Of a stretch of 10,708 nucleotides of DNA, positions 4,626-10,708 are shown in pieces (the first letter of the stretch is position 1; each line of letters opens with the position of its first letter). Position numbers and translations under genes: made by a program. The stretch is from Chloroflexota bacterium. GTDB taxonomy: Bacteria; Chloroflexota; Dehalococcoidia; Bin125. The stretch lies in assembly GCA_026705105.1 (NCBI GenBank), contig JAPPBK010000413.1:1-10708 (forward strand), read 5' to 3'. The notes beneath the pieces are model-generated. The model was not told where the DNA came from, ran no database searches, and worked only from the letters and a program-made list of their open reading frames with translations.

Positions 4626-7187
4626 ATGATCTCATTCCCCGGATTGGGCATTCGATGGTTCGCAATCACGTTGCTCGCCGCGCTGGCGATGGGACTGTTT
4701 GTCGCCTGCGGAGACGACGAGCAACAATCCCAGCAGCCGTCCGCAGCGGCGCAACAGGAGCAGCCGCAGCCGTCGCAAGACCAGGCGCAACAGGCGCAGC
4801 CTGCGCAGCAGCAGGAGCAGACCGCTCCGGCCGCTGCGCAAGGACCGCTGAAGATCGCGTTCCTCGCCGACTTCTCGGGTGGCCTGGCGGAGTATGGCGC
4901 CTCCATGCAGCGCGGATTCGAACTGGCGATCCGCCAGGTCAACGCGGCCGGCGGTGTCTGGGGCCAGCCGGTGGAGGTCGTCTTCGGCGACACCGCGCTC
5001 GATCCGACGCAAGCGACCGAAGAGGCGCGGCGGCTGATCGAAGTCGAACGTGTACACGCCATCGTCGGGCCGCTGGCTTCGTCAATCACGCTGGCTGTGG
5101 TTGAGTCCGTCGCCGCCGATGCGGGCGTCCTCGTCGTCTCGCCCTCGGCCACGTCACCGCAGATCACGATCTCCGAAGACAACGACTTCCTCTTCCGTAG
5201 CTCGCCCTCGGACGCCGCGCAGGGTCCGATCCTGGCCCAACTGGCAGCCGACCAGGGACTCAGCAGCGTCGGCGTGCTGTACCGCAATGACGCCTGGGGT
5301 CAGGGTCTGGCGGACGCATTTGGTTCGTCATGGGGCGGCAGCGCAACCTTTGTGGCGATCGAGGTCGGACGCACGTCCTACATCGCCGAACTTCAGCAGG
5401 CCGCCTCGAACGGGGCCCAGGCGCTCGTGGCGATGGCATTCCCGCCCGAGTCGGAAGTGTTCATCCGCGAGGCGTTGGAACAGGGACTGTTCGATCACTT
5501 CATCTTCACCGACGGCAACAAGAGCCAGGACCTGATCGACGCCATCGGCGGCGAATACCTCAACGGTATGCAGGGCACGGCGCCGGTTTCGGGGCCCGAG
5601 ACCGAAGCGTTGCTCAACTACCGCGCCGACTTCGCCGCCGAGTTCGGTGAGGGCGCAGATGAGCCGTTCGTGGCGCAGGCATACGACGCCGCGCTCGTGG
5701 TTGCCCTTGCCGCCGAGCACGCGGGCAGCGACGACCGAGCGGCGATCCGCGACAGCCTGCGCGCGGTGGCCGGACCCCCGGGCAGCGCGATCCAGGCGGG
5801 CGCCGACGGCGTCGCCGAGGCCCTCGCCGCCATCCGCGCAGGCGAGGATGTCGACATCGCCGGCGCGTCCACTTCGCTCGACTTCGACGCCAACGGCGAT
5901 ATCGCGACCGGCTTCATCGGCGTCTGGCAATACGAGGGCGGCACGATCGCAGAGGTCAGCGTGACCGCGTTCGACCTGAGCGGCGGCCCGTTGGTGGTGA
6001 CGCCGAGCGCTGAGGCCGAGGCCGCCCCCGTGGTCTCGGACGAGCCGCTCAAGATTGGGTTCCTCGCCGACTTTTCCGGTCCGCTGGCTGAGTTCGGTCC
6101 GTCGATCCTGAGCGGCGTCGAACTGGCAGTCAAGCAGCTCAACGACGCCGGCGGGGTGCTTGGACATCCGGTGCAGCTCGTGACCGGCGATACGGCGCTT
6201 GACCCGACCCAGGCGACCGAGGAAACCCGCCGCCTGATCGAGGTTGAAGGCGTCCACGCAATCGTTGGTCCGCTGGCCTCCTCGATCACGCTGGCCGTGG
6301 TCGAGTCGGTTGCCGCCGACGCCGGCGTACTGGTGATTTCGCCGTCGGCCACCTCGCCTCAACTCACCATCGCCGAGGACAACGACTTCCTCTTCCGCAG
6401 TACCGTCTCCGACGCGGCGCAGGGCCCGGTGCTGGCGCAGCTCGCGGCCGACGAGGGCTACACCAACGTCGGCGTGCTCTACCTCAACGACCCATACGGT
6501 CAGGGCCTGGCGGAGGCCTTTGACGCCGCCTGGGACGGCGCCGCGAACATCGTCTCGATCGAGCCGCGCCAGGCGACGTACCTGGCCGAACTGCAGCAGG
6601 CCGCTGACAACGACGCGGAGGCGCTGATCGTCATTGCCTTCCCGCAGGAGGCGGAGATCTACATTCGCGAAGCCCTGGAACAGGGTCTGTTCGACGAGTT
6701 CCTGTTCGTCGACGGCAGCAAGAGCCAGGAGCTGGTGGATGCGATCGGCGGCGACTACCTCGAGGGCATGCGGGGCACGGCGCCCGCCCCGGGACCGGAA
6801 TCGCCCGCGCTGATCTTGTTCAACCAGTCCTACATCGCTGAGTACGACGAGTTGTCGCCGCTGCCCTTCGTGGTCGAGGCGTACGACGCCGCGGTCGCGA
6901 TTGGGATCGCGGCGCAGGCCGCGGGTTCGGTTGATCCTGCTGCGATTCGCGACAGCCTGCGGGATGTCGCCGGACCGCCGGGCGATCTTTACGCAGTCGG
7001 CGGAGAAGGCGTCGGGGCGGCGCTGGCGGCCGTGGCCGATGGTTGGCAGGTAGACCTCGAAGGCGCCGCAACATCTCTCGACTGGGACGAGAACGGCGAC
7101 ATCACGTCGGGCTACATCGGCGTCTGGGCCTACGAAGGCGGCGAAATCGTCGAGATCAGCGTGACCGCATTCGACCTGACCGAATAG
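4626..7187 (+). CDS. Solute-binding lipoprotein with two tandem type-1 periplasmic-binding domains (Liv/HAAT family)
   Basis: This 853-residue protein is about twice the usual length for the branched-chain amino-acid binding (Peripla_BP_6/LivJ-like) family. It begins with a lipoprotein signal (hydrophobic 12-26, lipobox FVAC, lipidated Cys28), then a Gln/Ala/Pro-rich tether (about 30-73). Domain 1 spans 74-453 and domain 2 spans 474-853. Both are 380 residues, align without gaps, and are about 67% identical by hand count. A 20-residue Ala/Glu/Val-rich linker (454-473) joins them. Both begin PLKI-FLADFSG, share GDTALDPTQATEE and VHAIVGPLASSITLAVVESVAADAGVLV, and end with EGG-I-E-SVTAFDL. Only the first copy has an export signal, so this is an internal duplication. 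It should be anchored outside the membrane, presenting ligand to the Liv permease encoded by the facing genes. Ligand unknown. Confidence 0.93.
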   Translation: MISFPGLGIRWFAITLLAALAMGLFVACGDDEQQSQQPSAAAQQEQPQPSQDQAQQAQPAQQQEQTAPAAAQGPLKIAFLADFSGGLAEYGASMQRGFELAIRQVNAAGGVWGQPVEVVFGDTALDPTQATEEARRLIEVERVHAIVGPLASSITLAVVESVAADAGVLVVSPSATSPQITISEDNDFLFRSSPSDAAQGPILAQLAADQGLSSVGVLYRNDAWGQGLADAFGSSWGGSATFVAIEVGRTSYIAELQQAASNGAQALVAMAFPPESEVFIREALEQGLFDHFIFTDGNKSQDLIDAIGGEYLNGMQGTAPVSGPETEALLNYRADFAAEFGEGADEPFVAQAYDAALVVALAAEHAGSDDRAAIRDSLRAVAGPPGSAIQAGADGVAEALAAIRAGEDVDIAGASTSLDFDANGDIATGFIGVWQYEGGTIAEVSVTAFDLSGGPLVVTPSAEAEAAPVVSDEPLKIGFLADFSGPLAEFGPSILSGVELAVKQLNDAGGVLGHPVQLVTGDTALDPTQATEETRRLIEVEGVHAIVGPLASSITLAVVESVAADAGVLVISPSATSPQLTIAEDNDFLFRSTVSDAAQGPVLAQLAADEGYTNVGVLYLNDPYGQGLAEAFDAAWDGAANIVSIEPRQATYLAELQQAADNDAEALIVIAFPQEAEIYIREALEQGLFDEFLFVDGSKSQELVDAIGGDYLEGMRGTAPAPGPESPALILFNQSYIAEYDELSPLPFVVEAYDAAVAIGIAAQAAGSVDPAAIRDSLRDVAGPPGDLYAVGGEGVGAALAAVADGWQVDLEGAATSLDWDENGDITSGYIGVWAYEGGEIVEISVTAFDLTE

Positions 7188-7202
7188 CCGGGCGGGTGTC
7201 GC

Positions 7203-8534
7203 ATGCGTCAACTCCTGGTCCTGGCGGCGAGCGTCGCGGCGTTTCTCGGCGTGTTCGCGGCTGCCTGCTCGAGCGGTGACGCGCCGTCCGAGCAGGCGGC
7301 GACGGCCGATCAGCAGGCTCAAGCGGAACAGGGACAGTCACAGCAGACTGACGCGTCCGCTCAGTCGGACGGCGCGACGGGGCCGCTGAAGATTGCCTTT
7401 CTCGGCGACCTGACCGGCGGGCTCGCCGAGATCGGCGTCGAGATGCGCGACGGGTTCCTGCTCGCGATCGAGCAGATCAACGCCGCCGGCGGCGTCTTCG
7501 GTCAGCCCGTCGAGTTCGTGATTGGCGACACCAACACCGATCCGACAATCGCCGTCGAAGAGGCCCGGCGGATGATCGAGATCGAGGGCGCGCACGTGAT
7601 CGTCGGCGCGCACTCCAGCACCAACTCGTTGGCCGTTGCCGAGAGCATCACCGGTCCCGCTGGCATTCCGCAGATCTCGCCCGCGTCGTCTTCGCCACAG
7701 CTTGCGGTCGCGGCCGACAACGACTTCCTCTTCCGCGCCACGCTCAACGACAAAGTCCAGGGTCCGGCCCTGGCGCAACTGGTCAGCGAGCAGGGCTACA
7801 CCAACGTCGGCGTGATCTATCGCGACGACGCGTGGGGACAGGGCATCGCCGACTCGTTCGCCGAAGCCTTTGTCGAGACCTGGGCCGGGCAGGTCGTGAT
7901 GGTCGCAGTCGCCCCACAGCAAACGACGTACCTCAGTGAGATCCAGCGGTCGCTGCGGAATGAGCCCGAGGCGTTGGTCATGCTGGCCTACGTTCCCGAG
8001 GGCACGATCATCTTGCGGGAGTCGATCGAGAACGGCCTACACGACCGCTTCGTCTTCGGACCAACAAGCCGCAACTTCGACCTCATCGACGCTATCGGCG
8101 CGGAACACCTGGCCGACATGCCGGGCACCGCGCCCGGTACTGCGCCCGGCACCGAGTCGGCCCTGCTCTGGGAGTCAGCGTTCATCGACGAGTATGAGCG
8201 GCAGTACGCCTATCCGTACACCAAGCAGGCGTACGACGCGGCGGTCGCCTTTGCGCTCGCCGCCGAGGCCGCCGGGTCCACGGACGGCGCGGCAATCCGC
8301 GATCAGCTCCGCCGGATCGGCGGCGCGCCGGGCCAGGTGGTCCTGGCCGACGTCGGCAGCATCCGCCTGGGCCTCGAAGCGGCCCGCAACGGCGAGGACA
8401 TCGACTACGAGGGCGCTGCCCAATCGCTCGAGTGGGACGAGAACGGAGACCTCGCCCGAGGCTTCGTGGGCATCTGGCGCTTCACCGCCCAGGGCGGCTT
8501 TGAAGACACCGGCGTCATCCCGTACGGCGAATAG
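7203..8534 (+). CDS. Solute-binding lipoprotein, single domain (Liv/HAAT family)
   Basis: This 443-residue ABC-transporter binding protein has a lipoprotein signal (hydrophobic 4-20, lipobox AAAC, Cys22) and an acidic Gln/Ala/Ser tether up to about residue 59. One type-1 binding domain begins PLKIAFLGDLTGGLAE and closely parallels the two domains of its upstream neighbour: NAAGGVFGQPVE, DNDFLFRATLNDKVQGPALAQL, AYDAAVAFALAAEAAGS and the C-terminal SLEWDENGD. Differences include the ligand-proximal AHSSTNSLAVAE segment, where both neighbour domains read PLASSITLAVVE, so ligand preference may differ. A Gly-Thr-Ala-Pro repeat makes a small insertion near residues 308-316. It starts 15 bases after the previous stop, so the two should share an mRNA. 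Its stop faces livM 10 bases away. Confidence 0.92.
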   Translation: MRQLLVLAASVAAFLGVFAAACSSGDAPSEQAATADQQAQAEQGQSQQTDASAQSDGATGPLKIAFLGDLTGGLAEIGVEMRDGFLLAIEQINAAGGVFGQPVEFVIGDTNTDPTIAVEEARRMIEIEGAHVIVGAHSSTNSLAVAESITGPAGIPQISPASSSPQLAVAADNDFLFRATLNDKVQGPALAQLVSEQGYTNVGVIYRDDAWGQGIADSFAEAFVETWAGQVVMVAVAPQQTTYLSEIQRSLRNEPEALVMLAYVPEGTIILRESIENGLHDRFVFGPTSRNFDLIDAIGAEHLADMPGTAPGTAPGTESALLWESAFIDEYERQYAYPYTKQAYDAAVAFALAAEAAGSTDGAAIRDQLRRIGGAPGQVVLADVGSIRLGLEAARNGEDIDYEGAAQSLEWDENGDLARGFVGIWRFTAQGGFEDTGVIPYGE

Positions 8535-8544
8535 CCGACTCGAG

Positions 8545-9594
8545 TTAACGAGACATCACCCGCCGCGCCCGCGTCAGGATCGATTCCCGGTCGTCGTCGG
8601 ACCGATCGTCCGGGCCCTCCGAGACGAAGCGGCTGACGCGGTCCCGCTCGGCCAGCAGACCCTGCGGCCGCCAGAGCAGGAAGACGACGATCAGCACGCC
8701 GATCAGCAGTTGACGGACCTGGAACACCCGGCTGCCGAGCCAGTCGGGCAGGCTCTCCTGGATCAGCGGCGTCCCAAACCAGAAGAAGCCGACCACCAGC
8801 GCGCCGAGCACGACGCCGCGGTGATTGCCGCTGCCGCCGACGATCAACATGGTCCAGACGAAGAAGGTGCCCAACAGATCGGAGAATGTGAGCGGCGAGA
8901 TTGTCCCGCTGCGGTGCGCGTAGATCGCGCCGCCGAGTCCCATCAACATAGCGCCGAGGACGAAGGCGACCATGCGGAATCGCACCGTGTTCTTGCCAGA
9001 CGCCCTGGCCGTGTCCTCGTTGTCGCGGATCGCGCGCAGGGCACGGCCCCACGGCGACGCGGTTGCGCGTGAGACCAGCAAGTAGACGACTATCAGCACG
9101 GCCAGCGCGATGGCAAGTTCCACCCAGCGGTAGCCGCCGCCGCTGACCTCGTCCTGCAGCAGTCCGTCGATCCCGTTGAGCCCGCGGCTGCGGTTGACCA
9201 GACCCTCGACCGAGTTGGCGATGCTGCGCAGGATGGCGGCAACTCCAATGGTCGCAATCGCCAGAAAGTCGTCGCGCAGCCGCAGCGTGGGAATGCCCAG
9301 GAGTAGGGCCAGCACCGCGCCCGCCACGGCGGCGAAGATCCAGCCGACGGGAATCGGCAATCCCCAGCCCGCGACGTACGCTTCCAGCCCCTCCGGCGCG
9401 GGAAGCGTGAGCACCGCCGAGACATATGCGCCGACCATGAAGAAGGCAGCGACGCCGAAGTTGAGGATGCCAACGCTCCACTGCACGTTGAGCGCCAGCG
9501 CGAGAATCGCAAAGATCGCCACCGTGGTCAGGAAGCCCACCGTCCAGTTGACGGCGCCGTCGAACGTGACCAGGGTGACGATCAGATGTTCCAT
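8545..9594 (-). CDS. livM: Branched-chain amino-acid-type ABC transporter permease LivM
   Basis: This 349-residue integral membrane subunit forms the channel together with LivH. LivM hallmarks are WSVGILNFGVAAFFMVGAYVSA early on, GIPTLRLRDDFLAIATIG, RGLNGIDGL, and the ATPase-coupling loop around GRALRAIRDNEDTARASGKN followed by FRMVAFVLGAMLMGLGG. Several hydrophobic helices are evident. The C-terminus adds a charged tail of roughly 30 residues after LLWRPQGLLAERD, rich in Asp, Arg and Ser. An in-frame ATG exists at 9645, but it would overlap livH by 50 bases and add a Cys-run peptide. ATG 9594, one base after the livH stop (TGA-G-ATG), gives the normal MEHLIVTLV start and suggests translational coupling, because no strong Shine-Dalgarno sequence is present. 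Confidence 0.92.
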   Translation of the reverse strand: MEHLIVTLVTFDGAVNWTVGFLTTVAIFAILALALNVQWSVGILNFGVAAFFMVGAYVSAVLTLPAPEGLEAYVAGWGLPIPVGWIFAAVAGAVLALLLGIPTLRLRDDFLAIATIGVAAILRSIANSVEGLVNRSRGLNGIDGLLQDEVSGGGYRWVELAIALAVLIVVYLLVSRATASPWGRALRAIRDNEDTARASGKNTVRFRMVAFVLGAMLMGLGGAIYAHRSGTISPLTFSDLLGTFFVWTMLIVGGSGNHRGVVLGALVVGFFWFGTPLIQESLPDWLGSRVFQVRQLLIGVLIVVFLLWRPQGLLAERDRVSRFVSEGPDDRSDDDRESILTRARRVMSR

Positions 9595-9595
9595 C

Positions 9596-10510
9596 TCAAC
9601 GCGCCTGCCCGAAGAGTCCGCGGGGCCGCAACAACAGCACCACAATCACGATCACAAAGGGGATGCCCGGTTTGAGGCCGGTGTTGATCCACTGCGTCGA
9701 GACCTCCTGGGCGATCCCGACCAGCAGGCCGCCGAAGAGCGCGCCCCAGGGATTGCCAATCCCGCCCAGGATCACGGCGGCGAAGAGCGGCAGCAGCAGG
9801 CGGAACCCGGCGTCGAAGCGGACCTCGGCCTGCAGCCCGAGCATGACCCCGGCGAGCGCCGCCAGCATCCCGCCCACGATCCAGGTGCCGTAGCGGATCC
9901 GACCCGTGTCGATTCCCGAGGCCTCGGCCAATCCGGGATTGTCGGCGGTCGCGCGCATCGCCTTGCCGAAGCGGGTGCGATAGAGCAGCCAATAGAGCAG
10001 CACGGCGGCGAGAATCGTGACGCCGACGATGAAGAACTGGTCCGGCTTGACCTTGATTCCGCCGAGAATCTCGGTGGCCGGATGGATTCCCGGGGTGTAG
10101 CGAAAGTTGGACGGTCCCCAGATCAGTTGGATGATCGCGCGCAGGCCGATCGAGATGCCCAAGGAGGCGATGGCGAAGACGAAGAACGTGCCGCCTGCCG
10201 CGCGCAAGCGGCGGAAGACGAGCCGTTCAAGCACGAGCGAGAGTGCGGCCACGCCAAGCATCGCAACCAGGATGCCGACGACCAGCCCCCAGCCGAACGA
10301 CAGAGAGCCGAACTGTCCGCCGGCGAATCCGAGGTTCGCGCCCTCGGACGAGACGACGAAGAAGGCCAGGAACATCCCCCAGCCCATCTTGTCGCCGTGG
10401 GCGAAATCGCCGACGCCGAGCACGCCGTAGACCAGGGTCAGACCCATTGCGCCGAGGGCGATGATCGAACCGACGATGATGCCGACCGTGACGAGTTGCG
10501 CGATGTCTAT
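9596..10510 (-). CDS. livH: Branched-chain amino-acid-type ABC transporter permease LivH, apparent AUA start
   Basis: This membrane permease pairs with LivM. Family marks are MGLTLVYGVLGVGDFAHGD near the N-terminus, the helix run FFVFAIASLGISIGLRAIIQLIWG, the coupling loop GKAMRATADNPGLAEASGID, and the end VLLLRPRGLFGQ. The first in-frame ATG, at 10447, would remove most of the first membrane helix that LivH proteins normally carry before GLTLVYG. Reading back gives DIAQLVTVGIIVGSIIALGA, exactly such a helix. The only start-like codon at the right place is ATA (10510-10508), overlapping the livF stop as ATAG and preceded by a strong GGAGGAGGGGAG at 10528-10517. No in-frame ATG, GTG, TTG or CTG was found from there back to about 10590. 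With ATA the protein has 304 residues, a normal length. Confidence 0.85.
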   Translation of the reverse strand: MDIAQLVTVGIIVGSIIALGAMGLTLVYGVLGVGDFAHGDKMGWGMFLAFFVVSSEGANLGFAGGQFGSLSFGWGLVVGILVAMLGVAALSLVLERLVFRRLRAAGGTFFVFAIASLGISIGLRAIIQLIWGPSNFRYTPGIHPATEILGGIKVKPDQFFIVGVTILAAVLLYWLLYRTRFGKAMRATADNPGLAEASGIDTGRIRYGTWIVGGMLAALAGVMLGLQAEVRFDAGFRLLLPLFAAVILGGIGNPWGALFGGLLVGIAQEVSTQWINTGLKPGIPFVIVIVVLLLRPRGLFGQAR

Positions 10511-10708
10511 TGCCGGCTCCCCTCCTCCAGGGTGAACCCTTCGCCCTCGTCCTGGCCGAGAAACGCGCGGCCGACCTGGGGGCTGGTCAGCATCTCCCGA
10601 CCGGATCCTTCAATCGCCTTTTCGCCGTCAACCATGACGAGTCCGCTATCCGACCAGACCAGCGCTTCGGTCGCATTCTCTTCGACCATCAGGATGCCGA
10701 CGCCGGTC
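10507..10708 (-). CDS. livF: Branched-chain amino-acid-type ABC transporter ATPase LivF, C-terminal part only
   Basis: The last 66 residues of an ATP-binding subunit enter from the right edge. GVGILMVEENATEAL corresponds to the strand and switch segment after the Walker B region of LivF, which usually reads as ILLVEQN. It is followed by the WSDSGLVMVDGEKAIEGSG segment and the terminal SPQVGRAFLG. Walker A, signature and Walker B motifs lie outside the window. A short acidic tail of about 14 residues (from DEGEGFTLEE) follows the normal family end, and its coding sequence doubles as the ribosome site of livH. The subunit sits on the inner membrane face and powers import. LivG is expected further upstream. 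LivF rather than LivG is chosen from the VEEN segment and the LFLG-like end. Confidence 0.85.
   Translation of the reverse strand, partial: TGVGILMVEENATEALVWSDSGLVMVDGEKAIEGSGREMLTSPQVGRAFLGQDEGEGFTLEEGSRQ
10517..10528 (-). promoter_or_regulatory. Strong ribosome binding site of livH inside livF
   Basis: GGAGGAGGGGAG on the minus strand ends six bases before the ATA codon at 10510. It is the strongest Shine-Dalgarno match seen in the window and points to initiation here rather than at ATG 10447, 63 bases further on. Confidence 0.75.

Noticed and set aside
3517..4665. Minus-strand frame of 382 codons
   Set aside because: It is antisense to the second luciferase-like oxidoreductase, whose paralog proves the plus-strand reading.
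4711..4843. CAG/GCA-rich stretch as a possible microsatellite or regulatory repeat
   Set aside because: It codes the Gln/Ala/Pro tether after the lipidated cysteine. The repeats are irregular and explained by the linker composition.
5328..7322. Very long open frame (664 codons) on the minus strand opposite the binding proteins
   Set aside because: It is a mirror of the strongly G/C-biased codon pattern of the plus-strand gene. It shows no family motif, and the plus-strand frame has clear domains over its full length.
8535..8549. Short palindromes ACTCGAGT and GTTAAC between the convergent stops
   Set aside because: Eight and six bases only, with no stem-loop plus T-run. They cannot be called a terminator or operator.
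7936..9072. Plus-strand frame of 378 codons crossing the convergent junction
   Set aside because: It is a low-complexity Arg/Ser/Pro-rich shadow of the binding protein and livM frames, with no motifs.
9595..9645. Upstream livM start at 9645
   Set aside because: It would overlap livH by 50 bases and add a Trp-Cys-Cys-Cys-Cys peptide unlike any LivM. ATG 9594 follows the livH stop by one base.

Overview
The window is a high-GC bacterial chromosome segment (roughly two thirds G+C by eye, third codon positions mostly G or C). Its content is typical of a soil, marine or groundwater heterotroph: crotonase-fold enzymes, F420/FMN-type luciferase-like oxidoreductases and a branched-chain amino-acid-type (Liv/HAAT) ABC importer whose binding proteins are lipoproteins with Gln/Ala-rich tethers. 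Lipid-anchored binding proteins plus several luciferase-like monooxygenases fit Chloroflexota (Dehalococcoidia/SAR202-like) or Actinobacteria. This is inference; the window has no rRNA or other marker gene. Nothing here suggests a phage, plasmid, insertion sequence, CRISPR array or tRNA.

Layout. (1) Minus strand, 1-1590: an endonuclease/exonuclease/phosphatase-fold protein (1590-796) is followed downstream by a crotonase-family protein (691 to the left edge, incomplete). The 104-base gap between them is rich in hairpins. (2) Plus strand, 1638-4470: a complete enoyl-CoA hydratase diverges from the nuclease-like gene. A short palindromic repeat follows, then two tandem luciferase-like oxidoreductases about 79% identical to each other. 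(3) 4464-4625: a promoter-like region that also contains what looks like the tail of a lost gene. (4) Plus strand, 4626-8534: two solute-binding lipoproteins. The first is unusual: one chain carrying two complete, gap-free, roughly 67% identical binding domains. The second has a single related domain. (5) Minus strand, 8545-10708, convergent with the binding proteins: livM, livH and the end of livF.

How they fit together. The binding proteins and the livF-livH-livM genes converge tail to tail with 10 bases between stops, so they most likely form one importer encoded by two facing transcription units; livG would be expected beyond the right edge. The substrate cannot be read from sequence: this family includes transporters for branched-chain amino acids, amides, urea and aromatic acids. 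The crotonases and luciferase-like enzymes suggest acyl-CoA or xenobiotic catabolism, but a link with the importer is only positional.

The most notable items are the duplicated-domain binding protein, a livH gene that seems to start at AUA in an ATAG overlap with the livF stop codon, and the tandem luciferase-like pair. No wholly unknown system was recognised.
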